The notes: generated from the letters alone by a model not told the origin. 64,000 nucleotides of DNA from Alopecurus myosuroides (GCA_028641055.1 CM054060.1:296768462-296832461), one strand, 5' to 3'; positions 24,130 to 35,085 are shown, numbered from the stretch's first letter. Made by a program: numbers and translations.

Positions 24130-25110
24130 TTATCTAAGCATGTTCTCAAGATCAGAGGTAGAGCTTTTATTTCTGTTGTAGGAGTTGCCATAAGAATTAC
24201 CATAACCATTATTAGGAGGATAAGGCTTATAATTGTTTCCACCAAAATTATTTCTATAAGCATTATTGTTAAAATTATTATTTCTAATAAAGTTTACATC
24301 AACATGCTCTTCTTGAGCAACCAAAGAGGCTAAAGGAACATTATTAGGATCAACTTGAGCTTTACCATTAACAAGCATAGACATAATAGCATCAAACCTT
24401 TCACTTAAATAGGAGGTTTCCTCAACAGAAGTTACCTTCTTACCTTGTGGAGCTCCCTCAGTGTGCCACTCTAAATAATTTATCATCATATCATCAAGAA
24501 GCTTTGTTGCATTTCCCAAAGTGATGGACATAAAGGTACCTCCAGCAGCTGAATCCAATAGGTTCCTTGAGGAGAAATTCAGTCCCGCATAAAAGGTTTG
24601 TATAATCATCCAAGTAGTCAGTCCATGAGTGGGACAATTCTTCACCATAGTTTTCATTCTTTCCCAAGCTTTAGCAACATGTTCATTATAAAATTGTTTA
24701 AAATTCATTATGTCACTTCTCAGGAATATAATCTTAGCGGGAGGATAATATTTTCCAGTGAAAGCATCTTTACACTTACTCCATGAATCAATACTATTTC
24801 TAGGCAAAGATAGCAACCATTCTTTAGCTCTTCCTCTCAAAGAGAAAGGAAATGATTTCAGTTTAATAATATCTCCATCCACATCCTTATATTTTTGCAT
24901 CTCACATAGTTCAACAAAATTATTAAGGTGGGCAGCAGCATCATTAGTACTAATACAAGAAAATTGTTCTTTCATCACAAGATTTAATAAAGCAGGTTTA
25001 ATCTCATAGAAAGCAGCAGTAGGAGAAGGTGGAGAAATAGGTGTACAAATAAAATCATTGTTGTTTGTGCTAGTGAATTCACACAACTTAGTATTCTCAT
25101 AGGAACTCAT
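24130..25110 (-). CDS. Retrotransposon Gag protein of element B
   Basis: 326 residues from the ATG at 25108-25110 (MSSYENTKLCEF). An open stretch upstream has no better context and runs towards the primer site. A gag (Retrotrans_gag) domain is visible: LKSFPFSLRGRAKEWLLSLP, then SWSKCKDAFTGKYYP, then an Asn/Gly/Tyr-rich tail (NNNFNNNAYRNNFGGNN) that may bind nucleic acid. No CCHC zinc knuckle is seen. The final TAA (24130-24132) looks like a premature stop, because related sequence continues in the same frame before a shift. Gag would form the virus-like particle in the cytoplasm, and may package this element and its relatives. Confidence 0.85.
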   Translation of the reverse strand: MSSYENTKLCEFTSTNNNDFICTPISPPSPTAAFYEIKPALLNLVMKEQFSCISTNDAAAHLNNFVELCEMQKYKDVDGDIIKLKSFPFSLRGRAKEWLLSLPRNSIDSWSKCKDAFTGKYYPPAKIIFLRSDIMNFKQFYNEHVAKAWERMKTMVKNCPTHGLTTWMIIQTFYAGLNFSSRNLLDSAAGGTFMSITLGNATKLLDDMMINYLEWHTEGAPQGKKVTSVEETSYLSERFDAIMSMLVNGKAQVDPNNVPLASLVAQEEHVDVNFIRNNNFNNNAYRNNFGGNNYKPYPPNNGYGNSYGNSYNRNKSSTSDLENMLR

Positions 25111-25272
25111 TTTAGCAGAATAAAAGCAAGCAAATAAATAGCAGCTATGAAGTAAACTATTTTGTTGTGTTTCCAATAAAGAGAAGAAAAACAAGACAAA
25201 AATAAAAACAAGACAATAAACAAAATAAAGAGGTGGAGAGTGAGAGACTCCCCTTGCCAGAAGACTTCTTCC

Positions 25273-25290
25273 TCCCCGGCAACGGCGCCA
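25273..25290 (-). other. Primer-binding site of element B (tRNA-Asp)
   Basis: Minus strand TGGCGCCGTTGCCGGGGA, an exact complement of the tRNA-Asp 3' end, ten bases from the 5' LTR. Confidence 0.9.
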
Positions 25291-25300
25291 GAAAACTCCT

Positions 25301-26883
25301 TGCTACTTTGTGATAACAATTGTTGGAAACCCCAAGAGGAGGGTGTGATGAGCAAGTGGCAAGAGTTTCCCTCATTTAAGAACCAAGGTTATCAATCCAG
25401 TAGGAGGAAGAGGATCTAAGGAAGGTTGATGCCACTGACGGTGGTGCTGGAGCTTCACCGGTGTCAGCAACAACGTGGAACCTGCACACAACACAACCAA
25501 AATACTTTGTCCCAATGGTACAGTGAGGTTGTCAATCTCACCGGTCTTGTTGAAAACAAAGATTAGACGTATAGTGTGGAAAATGATGTATGCTTGCAGT
25601 AAGTAAAGAAAGCAGGAAATAGTTGTGGTTTATTTAATAGTGTGGAAAAATGGACCGGGGTTCATAGTTTCACCAGTGGTGTCTCTCCATAAAAGATAGC
25701 GTGCTGGGTGAACAAATTACAGCTCGTCAATTTACAAATAGAGGTTGCACCGTAGTGCACAATATGACATGAAGATTACTATGATATTTAGTGCGGCCAT
25801 TACAACACTATACATAGACCGACATTCATCTGGATCTATGACTAATAATCCACCCTCAGGTTATCATCCGAACCCCCTTAGGTATTAAGTTGCAAGCAAC
25901 AGATAACTGCATTAAACAAAGTGTGTAATGTAAGCAATGATTATGCACGCTGGCACTCTCACCGCTGTTTTCTCCCGAATGGCAACAACACATCCCCCCT
26001 TCATGTTTCTGTCACTCGAGCAAGGCGGTGAGGAGGCATGAACCCACTATCAAGCATAAATACTCCCTCTTGGAGTCACTAGCAACTACTTGGCCAGAGC
26101 AACCACTAGCAACGGAAAGCGTGCAAGATCACAAATAGCATAAGCAAATAAAGACTATAATCAACTTGGCATAAGTTCATTATTCATCGGATCCCAACAA
26201 ACACAGCATATACAATTACATAAGATCAATCTCGATCATGATAGGAAGCTCACGATATCTAAACATGGAGGCATATGAGGAGAAGACAAGCATCTAGCTA
26301 CAGCTACGAACCCGTAGTCCAAGGATGAACTACTTACACATCACTCCGGAGGCAGGCATGGTGATGTAGAGGCCTCCGGTGATGATCTCCTCTCCGGCAG
26401 GGTGCCGGAAACAGCTTCAGAACCCCCTGATCTAGGGTTGACGGTGACGGCGGCTCCGGAACTTTTCGGGGATTTTTTATCATGTGCTTAGGGTTTTCCA
26501 TCCCGGGGGGTTAAATAGGCGAAAGGGCAAAGGCGGTGGAGCTCTAGGGGCCCCACACCTATAGGTGGCACGGCCAGGGGGACCCGCGCCACCCTATGGT
26601 GTGGCCCCCTGTTGCCCGTCTTCGACTCCTCTTCGGTGTTCTGGATGCTTCCGGGGAAAATAGGAACTCTAGGCTTTGTGGGGTCCAATTCCGAGAATGT
26701 TTCCATAACAACTTTTCTGAAACCAAAAACAGCAGAAAACAGAGAACTAGCACTTGGCATCTTATTAATAGGTTAGTCCCGAAAAACGTATAAAAATGCT
26801 ATAAATAAGGGAGAAAACAAGTAGCAATTAATATAATATGATCATGGAGCATCAGAAATTATAGATACATTGGAGACGTATCA
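25301..26883 (-). repeat. 5' LTR of element B
   Basis: 1583 bp, partner of 18697-20284. TATA-like CTATTTAA on the minus strand near 26512. Flanked on its right by the TSD copy ATGTG (26884-26888). Confidence 0.93.
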
Positions 26884-27700
26884 ATGTGCGAGTTCACAAC
26901 TATCAAATCCATGTACATGTTCTGCAAGCCGATGGTGGCTGGACACACTGTTTGAGAGGACCAAATACAGAAGAAACAACTCGTATCATGGCAACGAATG
27001 AAGCAAGGGGATATCTTGGGATGCTCGGAAGCATCGATTGCATGCATTTTGAGCTGGAATAACTGTCAATTTGGTTGGAAAAGATTGTACAAAGGAGGAC
27101 ATCATGGAGTTTGCAGTATGATACTTGATGTCGTGGAGGACCAGGAGTTATAGATTTGGCACACTTTGGCATGGTAGGATTTCACAATGACATCAACGTG
27201 GTGCAGCGCTCTCCGGTGTTTGAGAAATCTGTTGAAGGCCATGCTTCGTCAGTCCACTATGTGATTAATGGCCACGAATACATCAAGAGATATCACCTAG
27301 CAAAGGGCATCTATCCAAGTTGGTCTAAATTTGTGAAGAAAATCGTTGCGCCTCTTGATAACAAAAGATATTTATTTGTCTCCGTACTAATGAGGACAAG
27401 AAACAATGTTGAGCGTATATTAGGTTTTCCATTGGTAGGCTGCTCTGACATGATCGACCGAGCAGATATGGGTGGTCATGAATGCATGTGTGATCATGCA
27501 CAACATGAACACTAAGGACAAGTGTGTAAATCTAGTGCATGATCTCCTTCCGTACGAGTTTCACGGTCCTCTCGCCGTTGTTGATCGCAATGTGCCAGTC
27601 GATTGAACTGATTTTTTCGCTATGCATATGAAGATCCAAGATAAATTTATTCACGATCAACTTCAAAATGATCTAGTGGAGTATTTACAGGTGATCAAAG
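26884..27700 (+). pseudogene. PIF/Harbinger transposase (HARBI1-like), catalytic DDE piece
   Basis: Continues in frame from 18696 through the TSD, then breaks at a TGA near 26958-26960 and needs frame changes. Conserved blocks, in order: GMLGSIDCMH (first catalytic Asp codon 27036-27038), WKxLYKGGHHG-like sequence, FHNDINVVQRSPVF (second Asp codon about 27189-27191), GIYPSWSKFVKKI, and NNVERILG (the Glu, 27411-27413, in family pattern DVERAFG). A tail QDKFIHDQLQNDLVEYLQ ends at about 27690. All three catalytic positions survive, but the gene is broken by element B, at least one frameshift and stops. Confidence 0.88.
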
Positions 27701-28075
27701 TATTAGCAGAAGCTTAATTGAACTCCAATTTATTTTAATTGTATGAACAATTTAACTTTTATTGTTAGCAAACATTGTTGAAAACCTAGCACAACTATAT
27801 TTTTATCTATTTATTTTGGATCCTCAAAAATATTAGAAATTCTAAAAAAAAAATGCTACAGGAGGAGGCGAGTGGGGAATGGCACCCCCATAGGAGTCAT
27901 TCTATCCGGACACCCCCATAACGTCGTTGCGGAGGCGATCCGGATGGCAATTGGGGGCAGAGTGGAGACTGCTCCGGGTACACCCAGAAAATGTCCATGC
28001 GGACCGCGGTGTCCGTTAGACATCTCACGATTTTTTTTTTCTAACTTTCAACAGTATGAACGAATAACCTTGTAG
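27701..28075 (+). other. Presumed 3' end of the Harbinger element
   Basis: No gene. An AT-rich part is followed by GC-rich sequence (27860-28020) with CCGGACACCCCCATA and GGTGTCCGTTAGAC words, which resemble the subterminal part of grass Harbinger elements. No matching terminal inverted repeat was identified at the other end. Confidence 0.35.
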
Positions 28076-28077
28076 TA

Positions 28078-28186
28078 CTCCCTCCGTCTCCAATTAACCG
28101 TCACAAAGATAGACAAAAAATTGATGTATCTAGACATAATTTAGTGTTAGATACGTCCATTTTTGTCCATCTTTGTGAGGAGGGAG
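28078..28186. mobile_element. Stowaway-type MITE (Tc1/mariner)
   Basis: 109 bp with terminal inverted repeats CTCCCTCCGTC… and …GAGGAGGGAG, flanked by TA (28076-28077 and 28187-28188). The inner AAAGATAGACAAAAA/TTTTGTCCATCTTT arms pair, so the whole unit can fold on itself. Non-coding. Confidence 0.92.
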
Positions 28187-28188
28187 TA

Positions 28189-28487
28189 GTACTCAATTAA
28201 CTTAGAATACAGAACTGATATAGTAATACCCAATTACCAAGTTGGAGATCAATCGAATTCATGGATATTCAGAAACTCATTATTGGTTGACATAACATCC
28301 ACTAGAGCTGAATGTGCTATTCACATGTCTTGGTTTCACATGTCTTGGTAACCACAAAAGCGAAACATGATTTTGATCACCTGTTCAATTCTCAGCCAAG
28401 ATAAAATTTGGCCGCAGTTCGTCTCGGTTTTCACCCCATGTACACCAGAAAGACAGAGACGGAAACAGAGTTTTTCCCCCACACCTG
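28189..28487 (-). other. 3' flank of the AP2/ERF gene
   Basis: About 300 bp downstream of the gene on the minus strand. No ORF and no obvious transposon. It may hold the 3' UTR, but no clear poly(A) signal could be singled out. Confidence 0.3.
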
Positions 28488-29432
28488 TTAAGCCGCCACA
28501 CCGGTGAAGCCCATGTCCTGGAGGAGCTCGTCCACCGACTGCAACTCCGGCTGTGACAAGTCGGTCCAGACATCGTCGAGCTGCGCGCCTGGGATGACGC
28601 TATCCGAGAAGAAGTCCGGCGGCGGCAGCTCCGGGAAGTCGTCGAGGTTCACAAGTTGTTGCTTACTGAAGTTGGTGATAGCCCGCTCGCCGTACACCCT
28701 GACGGCCTCCGCATCATACGCAGTGGCGGCGTCCTCAGCCTTGTCGAAGGTGCCGAGCCACAGCCTAGCTCCCTTCGCCGAGTCCCAGATCCGCGCATTG
28801 TACCTGCCGTTCTGTTGCTGCACGCCGCGGAACCCCGTTCGAGCCGCCTTCTCGTGTCCGACGTCGACGCCATCATCGGCTTTGAGGTTGGTTTTGGCGG
28901 CCGCGCCGTGCAGCTTCACGGCCGCTGCGTCAACAGCTCTGGTGTCGAAGGTGCCGAGCCACCGAGCTTTCCCGTCCGAGTCTCTGATTTGCGCCCCGTA
29001 CTGGCCGCTGCGTTTCCGGTTCACGCCGCGGAACTGGGTCCAGGCATCCGGCCTTGTCGCCGCCTTGTTCTTCTTGGCGCGCCCCGGCTTTCCCGCATCA
29101 TGGCCGGAGATCGAGTCGGCCGTGGCGTCCTTGTCCACGCAGGAGACATTCAGGAGCGGCGCGTCGGCGGCATCGTCGGTGGCGGCCGTGCGCTGCCGGA
29201 AGCCCCTCGCCGTGCCGTGCAGGTGCAGCCTTACGGCCGCCGCAGCGTACGCTCTGGCGGCCTCCTCGGCGGTGTCGAAGGAGCCGAGGTAGGTCATGGT
29301 TTGCCGCCGTGGTTCCCAGATCCGCGCCTGGTAGTTGCCGTACTTTGTCCGGTACACGCCACGGAACTCCTCCAGGTCCATATTCTTCTTCCTGCGGGTC
29401 CAAGCCACGGCCTCGTCTTGCTTCGCCGCCAT
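28488..29432 (-). CDS. AP2/ERF-type transcription factor with three AP2-like domains
   Basis: Single-exon, GC-rich ORF of 314 residues. I chose the ATG at 29430-29432 (context GCCATGGC); an upstream extension has only a GTG. Three AP2-like domains are visible: residues 23-78 (FRGVYRTKYGNYQARIWEP … YLGSFDTAEEAARAYAAAAV), 134-183 (FRGVNRKRSGQYGAQIRDS … WLGTFDTRAVDAAAVKLHG) and 201-255 (FRGVQQQNGRYNARIWDS … WLGTFDKAEDAATAYDAEAV). Domain 2 has lost about eight residues of the helix (no AEEAARAYD). Linkers are charged, one with RAKKNK (118-123), a possible nuclear signal. The C-terminus is acidic and ends VDELLQDMGF, like an activation motif. AP2 proteins usually have one or two domains; three is unusual. 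The family binds DNA in the nucleus; targets cannot be read from sequence. No stops or shifts, so it may be functional. Confidence 0.85.
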   Translation of the reverse strand: MAAKQDEAVAWTRRKKNMDLEEFRGVYRTKYGNYQARIWEPRRQTMTYLGSFDTAEEAARAYAAAAVRLHLHGTARGFRQRTAATDDAADAPLLNVSCVDKDATADSISGHDAGKPGRAKKNKAATRPDAWTQFRGVNRKRSGQYGAQIRDSDGKARWLGTFDTRAVDAAAVKLHGAAAKTNLKADDGVDVGHEKAARTGFRGVQQQNGRYNARIWDSAKGARLWLGTFDKAEDAATAYDAEAVRVYGERAITNFSKQQLVNLDDFPELPPPDFFSDSVIPGAQLDDVWTDLSQPELQSVDELLQDMGFTGVAA

Positions 29433-29830
29433 GGCAGAGCCGTGGCAAAACACGTGAGCTTCTTGGGGTTTTGGGGAGGAAGGGGAGGGAGGGCGTTCCC
29501 CTAGCTTTTGGCCTCTAGCGTACAGTACAGGAAGAGATTGGTGGTGCCCCTCTAGCTTTTGTGTTCAGCACCGATGACATTTGAATTTAGGGATCAACTG
29601 ATAACGAAAATATTCGACGAGGAATAACCTGCAAATTTGAATTTGTCAGATCAACCATCATAGGAATAGTAAAGGCGAACCAAAACGTATGTGCAACTGC
29701 TGCCACGGAGCACAGGGAAGTCGGGTAGATGATCTTCTGTCCGTCGGCCTGATTTCGTGTTGCTGTTGCCCATTGAAGAGGGCAAAGTAAAAAAGCCCGT
29801 TGCCTCAAGCGATATTAGCATTGGAGCTAC
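29433..29830 (-). promoter_or_regulatory. Upstream region of the AP2/ERF gene
   Basis: On the minus strand this would hold the promoter and 5' UTR. A CACGTG (G-box core) sits at about 29451-29456, close to the ATG, and a CCAAT word at about 29537-29541. A pyrimidine-rich leader (about 29465-29520) precedes the ATG. No convincing TATA box is close by. Functional meaning is inference. Confidence 0.35.
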
Positions 29831-30761
29831 GTAAACTTGCACGGTGGGGTCAGTTTAGTACCCAAACTTGCAAACTGTGATGTTTTGGTACATAAACTTG
29901 CACATCGGGAGCAAACAGGCACATAATAGTCCTAATGACGACACGCGGATTGTCAGCGTTGATGCGCTTTTATAGAAAAACCCCCGAAAAAAATTAACCA
30001 TCATAGTTTCATCCAAAATCGATTGCGATCCCGACCAGCTATTTCGTGGTACTGTTGCCTATTGGGTGAAATTTTACATAAATAACCTTTTGACGTAGTC
30101 ATTTCACGATCTAACCCCGAAACCACAAAAATCATAAAATAATCTCTTTTCGTAACGCCCGCCTATAAGGCGTTATACCCTATTGCGTAACGCAAGGTCA
30201 AAGGTGTCATAGATCCTGCTAGGTCAGCGAACCGGGACCCACACCTCGACAACTTAACGCCTTAGACCAAGGCGTTATGTTAGCACTTGGTTCAAGACGT
30301 TATGCTTTTTTATATATAATTTTAACCTATCTAACTTACTTTTCTTGGCATAAACTAGTAGTACTACTAACTCTCAAAAATATTGCTCCGAGGTGGGATT
30401 AGTTTTTTACTTCGCGTGACTCATGTATAGAAAGTAGGCCAGCCATTTTAAAAGTGTGTAACCATAGAGCAAAATAAATTATGACATATATTTTTGTCAC
30501 TAGTATTTCAAATAAAATCACATAATTAAATATAATATACCAAAATAAAGAAATTAGGAGTTTTAACGTTTCTAAACGTTGATACCTTTGTATATCCAGT
30601 GATTTGATTTTGATCTTTTATATTTTAATAAAGAACATACAAAGGTAAATATAATCAGAAAAAAATGTTAGCATAGCTGAATCACCCAGTTCGAGTTTGA
30701 GTCGACCAAAATCGAAAGCGAAAAATAAAATACAAGTAGAAATATACATAATACAAAAGTA
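29831..30761. other. Non-coding stretch with diverged short repeats
   Basis: No gene. The phrase 'tagtaccCAAACTTGCA' / 'ggtacatAAACTTGCA' appears at about 29855-29872 and 29887-29904 as a diverged duplication. Sequence around 30140-30300 contains repeated AACGCC/GGCGTT words, including the hairpin listed separately. Probably remnants of DNA transposons. Confidence 0.4.
30255..30277. repeat. Perfect 9-bp inverted repeat
   Basis: TAACGCCTT (30255-30263), loop AGACC, AAGGCGTTA (30269-30277). Related words lie nearby (CGCCTATAAGGCG at about 30168-30180). Confidence 0.8.
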
Positions 30762-31011
30762 TCCCTCCGTCTGAAAAATACAAGACACATTATTTTTACT
30801 GTGATCTTTGATAGGAGCACAAATATATAACATATTATATGGATTGAGAATGTATAAATGGTACCGTTGAACTCGTATTGTAAAATTCTTTCATTATATA
30901 TATATTTTTATACTAGTTATATGGACGTATTATAAAGACAAATCATGGTCAAAGTTGGACGTCGTTGACCAGCGAAATAAAAGAGCGTCTTATATTTTAG
31001 AATAGAGGGAG
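30762..31011. mobile_element. Stowaway-like MITE (Tc1/mariner), about 250 bp
   Basis: Left end TCCCTCCGTCTGAAAAATAC preceded by TA (30760-30761). Right end …GTCTTATATTTTAGAATAGAGGGAG followed by TA (31012-31013). The ends are inverted repeats of each other (CTCCCTC… with AATACAAGAC/GTCTTATATT). Non-coding, AT-rich. Confidence 0.85.
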
Positions 31012-31013
31012 TA

Positions 31014-31516
31014 TTTCACTTAAACATTAAAAATCAAGTCCAATGTTTTGAAAGTGTGCAATCATATAGAGCGGCTCATTGATCACTAGACTCAAGAACC
31101 GAATAAACCGATGTATGTATAGCGCCAAATTCACTCGGACGTCGCCATTCAAGGTGCATGTGCTCATCGACGCTGGCGGTGGTGAGGAGTGGAAGGGACA
31201 CCGTTAGCGATGACAATTATTATAGATGTATGTGTTGATGTTTTGCTTATTAACCAGATAGTTACCCGTACTTGGCATTTTTGTAGTTAGGATGTAGACT
31301 ATGCGTACCTAGCTTTCTTAACAATAAGGTATGAACATAGGATGTAAAAAAAGTATGCATGTAACCTGGATGGACTGTCTTGGATAGATGTTGGGGGTGT
31401 TTGAGACGTCTCTATTCTGTTGGTTTAGTCGACATGTTTTAGAGTTAGATATCAAAGTGTGTGTGCAATGCACCAAACATATAATCCAGCTTAGTCGGCG
31501 TGTTAATACTGAGTGA
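31014..31516. other. Unassigned sequence
   Basis: About 500 bp between the MITE and the copia LTR. I see no gene, repeat or boundary in it. Confidence 0.3.
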
Positions 31517-33149
31517 TGGGTTCGTTGCATAGAAAATAAAAAAAATCTTACGCGAAGGACACCCGAAGGGGCATGATCTAATCTAGAAGATGTAAGCAAC
31601 GAGCATAGAGAGTTATAGATTTACTTATCCTCGAAGACCAAAAGCGTTACCAGATCAAATCTCGTGGATGATGGAGACGATCACTTTCCGATCTCAAGAC
31701 CGTGAAGAAGAGCGTTGCAATCCGGCAGCGCTTCCGCACTCGGTCACACGTAGTGCTTGATGATAACCTCCGTTCCTTCGATCCAGCGGGGCAGCAGAAG
31801 TAGAGAATCCACCGAAAACTCCAACAACACGACGGTATGGTGTGATGGAGAAATTAGACGGTCATGGATTCGCCAAGTGGATGACCAAGAGGTGGAGCAG
31901 CGGAAGAAGGGAGAGAGAGATGACAACAAGTTGTGCAGGGAGAGAGAGCTCCAACCCCTCTTTATATAGGAGGGGGAGGCCGCCATAAAATTTTGGTGGG
32001 TCCACCTCTCCCATCATCACGTGGATGGAGTCTCCACTCAACCCACACATTCTCTCATCAATTCCCACCCAAAATGTCAAGGGTGTTCTTTAATAAATAA
32101 ATAAAACACTTTCATTCCTTTATTTTAATATATTTTAATCCTATTAACAAACATTAACACTTACCCCCTTGAACTATTTGTTAATCAAACATTAACATAT
32201 ACCACCTTGAACTATTTCAATACTCACTGAAACAATTACGGGGACTATTTTAATATTCCCCTAAACAATTCCGGTGTTGTCCAAACTTTTCTCTGATATT
32301 CCGTATCCACTCAGCCGTGTCATCAAACCTTAAGTGTCTCACCCTACGGTTCATGAATAATGTAGACATGATCGAGACACCTCTCCGATCAATAATGAAC
32401 AATGGGACCTGGAGATTCGTAATGACTCCTACACATTTAACGATGAATCTAGTGATCGTGTGTAACCAATTCCATTTGTCTCGCAATATTTTACTTGTCC
32501 GAGATCAGATCATTGGTATCAACCATACCTAGTTCAATCTCGTTACCGACAAGTACCATTTTACTCGTTCTGTGATATGACATCCTTGTGACCTAGTCAC
32601 GTGCTTGCAAGCGGTGTAGATTTGATATCATCGAGAGGGCCGAGAGTATATCTCTCTGTCATTTGGATGGAAAATCCCACTCTTGATCCATGAGCCTCAA
32701 GTAATACTTTCCAAATACCAAACGACACCTTTATAGTCACCCTGTTACGGTGTGACATTTGTTGACATCAAAGCACTCTTCTGACGTTAGTGATTGACAT
32801 GATCTCATGATCTAAGGATTAGAGTTACTTCATATGTTTGATATAACAATGTAAACTTAATTACTTGATCGCATTGCTATATTCACTTTGGGTCTATGTC
32901 CATCACATCATTCTAGCAATGACATGTCCTCGTTATTAACAACATCCAATGTTTATGATTAGGAAACCTTGATCATCAGTTAATCAACGGGCTAGTTAAA
33001 TGAGAGGTGTTACTAGGAACTCTTGTTTGTTTATTAGACATAGATGTATCAACGTTTCCGGTTAATACAATTCTAGCATGAGAATTTATCATAAACATGG
33101 AATAAGATAATAACCACTTTATTATTGCCTCTCAGGCATATTCCCTTCA
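31517..33149 (-). repeat. 3' LTR of copia element H
   Basis: Read on the minus strand it starts TGAAGGGAATATGCCTGAGA and ends near CAACGAACCCA. TATA box on the minus strand at 31961-31970. The CTCCCACTTGCTCTAGAG after 33149 is the complement of a copia polypurine tract, which fixes this LTR as the 3' one. Confidence 0.75.
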
Positions 33150-33422
33150 GTCTCCCACTTGCTCTAGAGTTAATAATATAGTCAGTAAGCACTTAACACA
33201 TATGGTATTCCTGTGTTATTACAATGATTCGCATGTGGTAAACTTCATCAAAAGATCCGACATGTTCAGGTCCTTTTGTATTTGCACGTATTTGCATCTA
33301 AACGCATCACTCATTCTCTAATGAGATGGCTTTGCATATATTTGGTCAACCGGTGAGACCTTAATTCCTCAGTTTACACTAATGTTACTAACATTGTGAA
33401 AATATAGCTTCATAGTGCCAAC

Positions 33423-34740
33423 TGTTGGATCGCGTAGAGATAAACAAAACTTTTTCCTACGCGGTACTTCCAAGATCTAGCCAAGGTAGAAGGCCACGAT
33501 GATTACCACTAGACGCGCGGTTGCGGATTATCGATGAAGCGCGTCGGGGCAGTGCAGTCCCACGATCCGATCCAGCCGATCCTATCCACGGACGTCGAAG
33601 TGCTAAACGTACATCACCTCTGCCGGTATCCACATGTACGAGGAGGAGCTCCGACGGCGGACTGCTAGGTCCGGTGCGACGGCTGGACTGAGTGGGGCTA
33701 GGGTTCCCAACGCATGGGAGTGGACTAACGTGCCCGCTGGGCAACCTGCGCCCCTCTTTATATAGCGAATGGTAGTGGGGTTCACAACACTTGTGGCCCA
33801 TTCCCTCTGTGAGTCCGACTCACAAAATCAGTCCATTTCCGGTTCGGGTCCAACCCGACCAATACTTGCTCCCGCTCTTAAGTGTGCGACCCTGCGGGCT
33901 CATGGCGACTTGGACACGATTGTAGTCCAACTCCTAATCGATCAATCGGTAGCGGCTCCTAGCAGAACGTGCCGACTCCCAAGTCCCATTGAGTCATGAC
34001 GACATACCTTCCAATGTGACTTTCATCTTAGTCCCTTTTGCCTCACGATATACCTTGTCGAACTATGGGCGATTTATCGTCATCCCTTAAATAGTTCGAC
34101 TCTCTTCTCGATCCGTGATATGTGATTCATCTGACTAACTCTTAGTCAACAGACACAGTTAACACTTAACTGAGTCGCGCATGGCCATGCTTCCTGAGTC
34201 ATATCACTCGAGAGGGCCCAGAGAATATCTCTCCATTTGGAGGGGCAAAATCCCATCTTGATTATCCACATCACGCAGCTTGCTTCTCATTCGACCCGAA
34301 CTCTGCCTTTATAGTTGCCTTGTCAGAGAACAGCGTTTGACAGAATCTAAGTCGGTGATCCACAACTCGGATTGTGCGACAACCTCAGGTCTAAGGATTA
34401 CATTGATTGAGACATGCAATTGACGACGTACTCGTTGCATCTCAATATGGGTCAGTCCGACTTGCTAAACTCTTTAGCCAAGTCCGTGAACGTTGGAATA
34501 GTGCCCATGACAAGTGGAACCGTGTCATCAGCCAACACTCACATTAGTCTAGGGTGTGTGTCCAGCACAACCTTAACGACCAAGGACAATTAGTATGAAC
34601 AACATGAATATATAGTTCCACAATCAAATCACATATTCAATGACATATATCAGATGTTTAAAGAAAGGACAACTTGATGACTTTATGAATACATTGGGAA
34701 TTACATCATACATGATTGCCTCTCGGGCATATTCCCAACA
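33423..34740 (-). repeat. Copia-type LTR standing alone, minus strand
   Basis: 1318 bp, from TGTTGGATCGCGTAG to GGCATATTCCCAACA on the plus strand (minus strand starts TGTTGGGAATATGCCCGAGA). TATA box on the minus strand at 33754-33765. Internal copia sequence of H flanks both sides, but the five bases before (CCAAC) and after (TTCTT) do not match, so a simple solo LTR with intact TSD is not supported. Confidence 0.75.
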
Positions 34741-35085
34741 TTCTTGGAAATTCACCAAGTTCAATAAAGAACTCCTTGAAAAAAAATACTCCTATTTTTT
34801 GTTGTCAACACAAAGATATACTTAGCCTTTGTTGTAGTATCTGTCACAATACATTAATTTTGAAAATCATCCAAATCCAGCGTGGAACTTTCTTCCAGCC
34901 TATTGTGCCACTCTTCAACCCATATTTTAATTGAGATAGGTTTATTTGAATAGATGATAAGACTATCAGTGTAACATATTACAACGAATAGTTTGTCACT
35001 ACTACATAAGAAAACATATCCTTATTATTTGTAAATACATAAGGATCTCTCCCACTTAAGTTCAATCATCATATGAATTATCCTG

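Larger units (their letters stand above)
18697..26883 (-). mobile_element. Element B: complete gag-protease gypsy-type LTR retrotransposon, minus strand
   Basis: LTRs 18697-20284 (3') and 25301-26883 (5') start TGATACGTCTCCAATGTATC and end ACAAAGTAGCA when read on the minus strand. The TSD ATGTG lies at 18692-18696 and 26884-26888. Internal order on the minus strand: tRNA-Asp primer site, gag (damaged by a late stop), aspartic protease, then about 2.7 kb non-coding, hairpin, polypurine tract. Reverse transcriptase, RNase H and integrase are missing, so it is non-autonomous. Gag and protease type plus primer place it in the Athila branch. It is inserted in the Harbinger transposase gene, in the same frame on either side. 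Confidence 0.95.

Noticed and set aside
24130..24333. Plus-strand ORF opposite the gag tail
   Set aside because: Antisense shadow of the Asn-rich gag tail.
28504..29518. Long plus-strand ORFs (up to 282 codons) opposite the AP2/ERF gene
   Set aside because: Shadow frames of a GC-rich coding region; the minus-strand frame carries the AP2 domains.
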